Positions 60,101-64,000 of a DNA stretch of 64,000 nt are shown in pieces. The first letter of the stretch is position 1. Each line of letters opens with the position of its first letter. The notes below the pieces were generated by a model. That model made no database searches. It was not told the origin of the DNA and was given only the letters and a program-made list of their open reading frames with translations. A program made the position numbers and the translations under genes. The stretch comes from Alistipes_A hominis (lineage in GTDB: Bacteria > Bacteroidota > Bacteroidia > Bacteroidales > Rikenellaceae): positions 62,001 through 126,000 of the forward strand of contig NZ_JACOOK010000002.1 of the NCBI RefSeq assembly GCF_014288115.1, given 5' to 3'.

Positions 60101-60521
60101 CAGCAGTTCCGCCGAGAAAATCCGCCTGTACCGCGAACTCGACCACATCACAGACGACCGGCGGCTGGCCCTTTTCGAGAAAAATCTGATCGACCGTTTC
60201 GGCCCGGTTCCGGAAGCGACCCGCGAGTTGTTCGACATCGTTCGGATGCGGTGGGTATGCATCGAACTCGGGTTCGAGAAAGCGATCGTCAAAAACGGCA
60301 TCATGATCCTGAAATTCATCGAAAACCAGCATTCGGCCTACTACAAAAGCACGGTATTCGGCAACATCCTGAAAATCGCGACGCGCCCCGACAGTAAATT
60401 TATTTTCAAACAGAACAATAATAAGCTGTCTATTGTAGTTAGAAATATAAAAAACATATCCGAAGCGACTGCGAACCTTTGCGAACTGGCAGCCAAAGTC
60501 CGCGGGGAAGGGGTCGTTTAG
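57171..60521 (+). CDS. mfd: transcription-repair coupling factor Mfd
   Basis: A 1116-residue translocase. The N-terminal UvrB-homology region (about 1-330) comes first. The RNA polymerase-interacting domain follows (LKVGDYVVHIDHGVGRFGGLTR), then RecG-like helicase domains with Walker A (ICGDVGFGKTEIAIRAAF, about 575), DEEQ box (LLIIDEEQKFGV), SAT-like (TMTATPIPRTLQ) and QLRGRVGRSNRKAFCY. The C-terminal UvrA-binding inhibitor domain closes the protein. Mfd removes stalled RNA polymerase and recruits UvrA/UvrB. It starts eight bases after the rng stop. Confidence 0.98.
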   Translation: MTTDELLQLFTGEKAYRQLAAEIRPGRSVGLASLTGSSLSLVAAAAVRQTGGLHVFVMEDRDAAGYLYNDLFPLLGEERLLFFPTGYKRSIQFGQEDPSGIVQRTAALNAVKNNDGGALALCTYPEALAEKVVGQQQLRESILTLRRGDRLSTAFVEEILTTNRFERVDFVYEPGQYSVRGGIIDIFSFSSNVPYRIDFFGDEIDSIRPFDISTQLSTGKLAEVEIVPNLKDIANASARVSFATFAGQAVYWIADGEYTLKRFNDIRTKILGDLENPSEIDRMVTSRKEFLENSGKATFILLNDNITERAADVRIAFNTSPQPQFNKNFELLAEDITRNRENGYETFFLTENKAQLERLGNIFNSIGAKQVRFGSVPLTLHAGFIDHISQKCFYTDHQIFDRYQRYRIRGELDRSESLTIQELNSLKVGDYVVHIDHGVGRFGGLTRTVENGKVHEAIKLVYRDNDVLLVNVHALHRISKYKDKESEPPKIYKLGSGAWQRMKLNTKKAVKDIARELIALYAKRKASEGFAYSPDSYLQHELEASFIYEDTPDQQTATQLVKQDMESRTPMDRLICGDVGFGKTEIAIRAAFKAVTDSKQVAVLVPTTILALQHYRTFNDRLKEFPVRIEHLSRVKSAKEVRQIADDLAAGKIDILVGTHKLLGKSIEFKDLGLLIIDEEQKFGVAAKEKLRHLKANIDTLTMTATPIPRTLQFSLMGSRDLSVISTPPPNRQPIATESHLFDEEIIREAIGYELSRNGQVYFVHNRVETIGNIERLVRKLCPEARVGVGHGQMNPQQLEQLMMDFIYGEFDVLVATSIIESGVDVPNANTIIIDNAQNFGLSDLHQLRGRVGRSNRKAFCYLLTPPDEMLSSDARRRLRAIEEFSDLGAGFNIAMQDLDIRGAGNLLGGEQSGFIADIGFETYQKILNEAIAELREEEFAKTGETPGETAPPQPATYISDTQIDTDREAFIPDAYISSSAEKIRLYRELDHITDDRRLALFEKNLIDRFGPVPEATRELFDIVRMRWVCIELGFEKAIVKNGIMILKFIENQHSAYYKSTVFGNILKIATRPDSKFIFKQNNNKLSIVVRNIKNISEATANLCELAAKVRGEGVV

Positions 60522-60555
60522 CGGGATTTCGTACCGGAGCGGAGAGCGGCGGGAG

Positions 60556-60586
60556 GTTGCGGGAACGGTTTTTATCACTAATTTTG
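60556..60586 (+). promoter_or_regulatory. promoter of coaX
   Basis: GTTG (60556-60559), 19 bp, then TAATTTTG (60579-60586). The ATG begins only five bases later, so the mRNA may be leaderless. Confidence 0.65.
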
Positions 60587-60591
60587 TACGG

Positions 60592-61320
60592 ATGAATCTT
60601 GCTATCGACATAGGAAACACGCTCGCCAAACTGGCCATCATCGACGGTGGCCAGGTCGTCGATTTTCTGAAAACCGAACAGATCGACACGGCCTATATCG
60701 AAAAACTGCTCAAAGCGAACCCGGGCATCGACGCCGCGGTGATCGTCTCGTCGCGCGACACGGACGAGGAACTCGAACGGTTCCTGGAACAGCGCATGAA
60801 GCGGTTCCTGAGGTTCGACCAAAACGTCCCGGTGCCGATCGTCAACCGCTACGCCACGCCCGGCACGCTGGGCGCCGACCGGCTGGCCGCAGCCGTAGGA
60901 GCCAATACGATCTACCCGAACAGCGATATCCTGATCGTCGATTTCGGAACGGCCATTACGATCGACGTCGTCTCGGGCGGCGAATTCCTCGGCGGCAACA
61001 TCACCCCCGGCGCGGCGATCCGTTTCAAGGCCCTGCACCACTTCACGAAAAAACTGCCGCTGTGCTCGCTGAACGATAACCCGACCGAACTGTTCGGCAA
61101 CACCTCCGTAAGCGCCATCGAATGCGGCGTGGTCAACGGAATCGTTTACGAAATCGAAGGCTATATCCGCGACCTGCAACGCAAATACAGCGACCTGCGG
61201 ATAATTTTCACCGGGGGAGACAGTAATTTCTTTGCCAAACGATTAAAAAATACGATATTTGCAACCTACGACCTTGTGGCTTACGGTCTGAACCGAATTT
61301 TAGAATATAATGCAGAATAA
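60592..61320 (+). CDS. coaX: type III pantothenate kinase
   Basis: A 242-residue enzyme of the ASKHA (actin-like) fold, first step of coenzyme A synthesis. The N-terminal phosphate loop is LAIDIGNTLAKLAI (D6). The GADR motif of the pantothenate site (TLGADRLAAAVGA) and the adenosine motif (IIFTGGDSNFFAKRL) are present. Type III enzymes need a monovalent cation and are not inhibited by CoA. The end overlaps the next gene by 11 bases. Confidence 0.95.
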   Translation: MNLAIDIGNTLAKLAIIDGGQVVDFLKTEQIDTAYIEKLLKANPGIDAAVIVSSRDTDEELERFLEQRMKRFLRFDQNVPVPIVNRYATPGTLGADRLAAAVGANTIYPNSDILIVDFGTAITIDVVSGGEFLGGNITPGAAIRFKALHHFTKKLPLCSLNDNPTELFGNTSVSAIECGVVNGIVYEIEGYIRDLQRKYSDLRIIFTGGDSNFFAKRLKNTIFATYDLVAYGLNRILEYNAE

Positions 61321-62635
61321 CAAGCGAATTCTCCGGGTTGTCCTGGCATTGTTGCTGGCGTTGCCCGCAGCGGCGTGGGCTCAGAGCAGCAGTCTGAATA
61401 CTTTCTCTCCTTATACGTTTTACGGAATCGGGGACTTCTCGACCCAGGGTCCCGGGTATATGCGTTCGATGGGAGGCGCCGGTATCGGATTACGCAACGC
61501 GCTGAAGATAAACTACCTGAACCCGGCCTCTTACAGCATTCTGAAACAAAAAACGTTCCTGTTCAACGTCGAAATCGAAGGAAACAACACCTACTCGAAA
61601 ACCTCGGCAGCCAAAACCAGCCACAATTCGTTCAACGTAAGGGACATCGCACTTGCGTTCCCGATAGCCCGTTCGCTGGGAATCGGCATCAGCGTCACCC
61701 CGATGAGCAGCGTGGGCTACCGGATCGAAATGCGCGACACCGACCCGTTCTTCCTGGCTAATAATATGGACGTGCTGTATAACTACACCGGAGAAGGGAA
61801 CGTCACGCAGGCCAAGCTGGGATTCGGCATCCTGCTGACCAAACGTCTGTCGGTCGGCGCCGACATGGTTTATTACCACGGGCGCATCTCGCGGTATTTC
61901 AACACCGACATCACTTCGCTGCTGTCCAACGAAACCTTCGTCAACGCCCACGGAACCGCGCGGGAATCCATTTCGCGGCTGGGGGCCAACATCGGATTGC
62001 AATACGACCTGATTCAGAGCGACAAACGCGTGCTGACCTTCGGAGCGACTTACCGGCCCAGGACGAATCTCAAGCCGACCACGAGCCGCTCGATCTACTC
62101 GACCAGCATTACGTCGGACAAAATTACCGATACGACTTCAAAAGAGAATTTCTCGCTGCCCAATACGTTCACGTTCGGCCTGAGCTACCAATCCGTACGG
62201 TTAAGCCTCGGCCTGGATTACTCCATGGAACAGTGGAACAACGTGAACACGAACGATCCGATGAACGGCATAGAATTCAAAAACAACCAGTACATCAAGT
62301 TCGGCGTTCAGTACATTCCGAATCCGATGGATGTCCGCCATGTCCTGAACCGGTGGTCTTACCGGCTCGGCTTCCGTTACAACGATTACTACATGCGGAT
62401 CAACGGGCACAACGTCCGCGACAAGGCCATCACGCTCGGCGTGGGCATTCCGATCAAAGTCCAGGGACTGAGCGCCGTCAATGTCGGAGTCGAATTCGGC
62501 CAGCGCGGCAGAACCGCCGACGGCGCGATGGGAACGCGGCAGTTTCGGATGATCCGGGAGAATTACATCAAACTCTCCATCGGGCTGAGCTTGTTCGGCG
62601 AGGACGACTGGTTCAAGCGGTTCAAGTACCAATAA
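61310..62635 (+). CDS. outer-membrane beta-barrel protein, unassigned
   Basis: A 441-residue exported protein with a signal peptide (VVLALLLALPAAAWA-Q). The rest alternates in the manner of a beta-barrel, with many aromatic-ended strands and a terminal strand YIKLSIGLSLFGEDDWFKRFKYQ. The start of the mature part (SPYTFYGIGDFSTQGPGYMRSMGGAGIGLR and NYLNPASYSIL) recalls FadL/PorV-like barrels, which carry an N-terminal GMGGAG-type plug. The coaX-barrel-lptC order is common in Bacteroidales. It may be an uptake channel for hydrophobic molecules. Overlap with coaX suggests coupled translation. Confidence 0.8.
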   Translation: MQNNKRILRVVLALLLALPAAAWAQSSSLNTFSPYTFYGIGDFSTQGPGYMRSMGGAGIGLRNALKINYLNPASYSILKQKTFLFNVEIEGNNTYSKTSAAKTSHNSFNVRDIALAFPIARSLGIGISVTPMSSVGYRIEMRDTDPFFLANNMDVLYNYTGEGNVTQAKLGFGILLTKRLSVGADMVYYHGRISRYFNTDITSLLSNETFVNAHGTARESISRLGANIGLQYDLIQSDKRVLTFGATYRPRTNLKPTTSRSIYSTSITSDKITDTTSKENFSLPNTFTFGLSYQSVRLSLGLDYSMEQWNNVNTNDPMNGIEFKNNQYIKFGVQYIPNPMDVRHVLNRWSYRLGFRYNDYYMRINGHNVRDKAITLGVGIPIKVQGLSAVNVGVEFGQRGRTADGAMGTRQFRMIRENYIKLSIGLSLFGEDDWFKRFKYQ

Positions 62636-62653
62636 CACCGGCCCCCGATCGAA

Positions 62654-63352
62654 ATGATTCGCTTTTACCGAAATATCACGGCCGTCGCCGCACTTCTCGG
62701 AAGTGCGGCGCTGCTGTTTTCGTGCTCGCGGCAAACGGCCGTCGTCGAAGAGGAGAACAACCAGAATATGATGACCCAGCAGAGCGAGAACCTGACGGTC
62801 ATCCAGACGAAGGAAGGTAACCTCTCCTTCCGTTTTTCCGCGCCGCTGCTCGAAGAGTACGAATATGCCGAGGAACCCTACATCGAATTCCGCAAAGGGA
62901 TCGAGATCGAGACCTACAACGACTCGACCCAGACTGTCGAAGCGAAGCTGTCGGCCAATTACGCGATCTTCATGAAACGGCAGCAGCTCTGGGAAGCCAA
63001 AGGAAATGTCCGCGGCAGCAATGCCGACGGCAACCAGCTCGAAACCGAGCAGTTGTTCTGGAACCAGAAATCCAAACGGGTCTATTCCAACGTCGATTCG
63101 AAAATCACCCAGAAAGGGGATGTCATCTATGCCGACGGGTTCGAATCGAACGAGCGGTTCGACGATTTCGTAATGCGCAAAGTAAAAGGAAAAGTTACGG
63201 TCGATACGACTCCGAAGCAGGATTCCGTCGCCGGGACTCCGCCGGCCCCCGAGGCTCCGCAGCAACCGCCCGTAAAACCCGGTTATCCGGTTATCCGCGA
63301 AGGCGAAGCGGTGGCCCGCCCGCACGTCGAAGAGACGAAGGCGAAAGAATAA
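62654..63352 (+). CDS. lptC: LPS export ABC transporter periplasmic protein LptC
   Basis: A 232-residue lipoprotein (lipobox LLFSCS, lipid cysteine about C24) with the LptC/OstA-like beta-jellyroll (GNLSFRFSAPLLEEYEYAEEPYIEF, LSANYAIFMKRQQLWEAKGNVRGSN). LptC receives lipopolysaccharide from LptB2FG and passes it to LptA. In E. coli LptC has a membrane helix, while Bacteroidota forms are lipoproteins. The Pro/Glu-rich tail (about 200-232) is probably disordered. It follows the barrel gene by 18 bases. Confidence 0.9.
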   Translation: MIRFYRNITAVAALLGSAALLFSCSRQTAVVEEENNQNMMTQQSENLTVIQTKEGNLSFRFSAPLLEEYEYAEEPYIEFRKGIEIETYNDSTQTVEAKLSANYAIFMKRQQLWEAKGNVRGSNADGNQLETEQLFWNQKSKRVYSNVDSKITQKGDVIYADGFESNERFDDFVMRKVKGKVTVDTTPKQDSVAGTPPAPEAPQQPPVKPGYPVIREGEAVARPHVEETKAKE

Positions 63353-63419
63353 ATCAGGAAAAATCTTCCTCCCGGTCCGCTTTGATTTTTCGACCGGAAT
63401 CTCCCTTGCAGAAGACGGA

Positions 63420-64000
63420 TCAGCCGCGGCGGATCAGATGAATAAACTCCTCCCGGGTCTGCATCTGCCTGAGGAACACGCCTGTAAATGCGGAAGTAGT
63501 GGTCAGTGAACTCTGTTTCTGCACGCCTCGCATCTGCATGCACATGTGTCCGGCCTCGATCACCACCGCCACCCCCAACGGATCGAGCGCCTGCTGAATG
63601 CAGTCGCGGATCTGGACGGTCAGTCGTTCCTGCACTTGGAGACGGCGCGCATAAGCTTCCACAACCCGGGCGATTTTAGAGAGTCCGGTAATATAGCCGT
63701 TCGGAATGTATGCGACGTGCGCCTTCCCGTAAAAAGGAAGCATGTGGTGTTCGCAAAGCGAATACAGCTCAATATCCTTGACGATCACCATCTGTTTGTA
63801 CTCTTCGTGAAATTTGGCCGACAACAGGATTTCGCGCGGATCTTCATCGTAACCGCGCGTCAGGAAACACATCGCCTTGGCGATCCGTTCGGGCGTCTTG
63901 ACCAACCCTTCGCGGTCGGTATCCTCGCCCAGCAGTTCGAGGATCGCTCGGTAATGTTCGGAAAGTTTCTCGATGGTTTCGGGATTGTACACCTCTTCTC
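63420..64000 (-). CDS. folE: GTP cyclohydrolase I, N-terminus cut by the window edge
   Basis: About 193 residues are seen, open to the right edge. The GTG at 63992 can be read as a start, but the frame runs on upstream through two glutamate codons (EEVYNPETIEKL). The true start is probably just outside. Zinc ligands lie in SLCEHHMLPF and the HMCMQMRGV block. The enzyme turns GTP into 7,8-dihydroneopterin triphosphate for folate and, through QueD, for queuosine. Convergent with lptC. Confidence 0.95.
   Translation of the reverse strand, partial: EEVYNPETIEKLSEHYRAILELLGEDTDREGLVKTPERIAKAMCFLTRGYDEDPREILLSAKFHEEYKQMVIVKDIELYSLCEHHMLPFYGKAHVAYIPNGYITGLSKIARVVEAYARRLQVQERLTVQIRDCIQQALDPLGVAVVIEAGHMCMQMRGVQKQSSLTTTSAFTGVFLRQMQTREEFIHLIRRG

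Overview
The window reads as chromosomal DNA of a GC-rich member of the Bacteroidota, most likely Bacteroidales and Rikenellaceae/Alistipes-like. This is inferred from gene content and promoter style, not from a 16S gene. Supporting signs are: a Bacteroidota-type -7 box (TAnnTTTG) in front of many genes, sometimes with TTTG 19-21 bp upstream; almost no Shine-Dalgarno sequences; PorX of the type IX secretion system; a two-subunit methylmalonyl-CoA mutase; the rpsU-xer-hpf cluster; LptC and DUF4834 genes; and secreted glycosidases (GH20, GH78, GH109). High GC makes long antisense shadow ORFs common, so real genes were chosen by family recognition, promoters and packing.

Layout. 1-4026 (+): end of an Lrp/AsnC regulator, queD, a pentapeptide-repeat protein and polA, facing rnr (-) across a perfect 46-bp palindrome. 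6433-14471 (-): an unassigned lipoprotein, then rpsU-xer-hpf, a ComEA-like HhH protein, a UbiD-family decarboxylase, a LuxE-like protein and trxB. 14668-16427 (+): an M23/LysM lipoprotein and a LysE exporter. 16430-18963 (-): gtrA and uvrB. 19068-23024 (+): mntP, dnaG and a secreted phosphodiesterase/phosphatase. 23263-27294 (-): mutAB. 27562-29205 (+): a GH20 lipoprotein. 29386-30055 (-): an AT-rich island holding a broken NVEALA-type peptide gene and a short remnant that looks like the end of its usual beta-propeller partner. 30276-34958 (-): GH109, an N-acetylhexosamine 1-kinase and two glycosyltransferases. 35141-38170 (-): gap, mlaF, mlaE and DUF4834. 38425-41326 (+): purB, rubredoxin and a Bcr/CflA-type exporter. 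41414-47449 (+): GH78 rhamnosidase, a GH71/99-like protein and a secreted alpha/beta hydrolase. 47502-54609: a HAD phosphatase and AlkD-like protein (divergent), a secreted unknown, tsaE, a DUF4838 protein, a creatininase-family protein and porX. 55049-63352 (+): HU, a 30-residue basic protein, rng, mfd, coaX, an outer-membrane protein and lptC. The window ends in folE (-), cut by the edge.

How the genes work together. Much is housekeeping: replication and repair (polA, dnaG, uvrB, mfd, alkD-like), RNA turnover (rnr, rng), ribosome function (rpsU, hpf), redox (trxB, rubredoxin), the envelope (mla, lptC, M23) and pterin/queuosine precursors (queD, folE). The accessory theme is host- or plant-glycan use. 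GH20 and GH109 would release N-acetylhexosamines and the NahK-like kinase would phosphorylate them at C1. A separate GH78 operon would act on rhamnosides. mutAB supports propionate/succinate metabolism. No CRISPR array, insertion sequence, rRNA, tRNA or complete phage element was seen. No clear new defence or biosynthetic system stands out. The most interesting signals are the broken NVEALA locus, the perfect Shine-Dalgarno of hpf next to rpsU, and the GH109-NahK unit.
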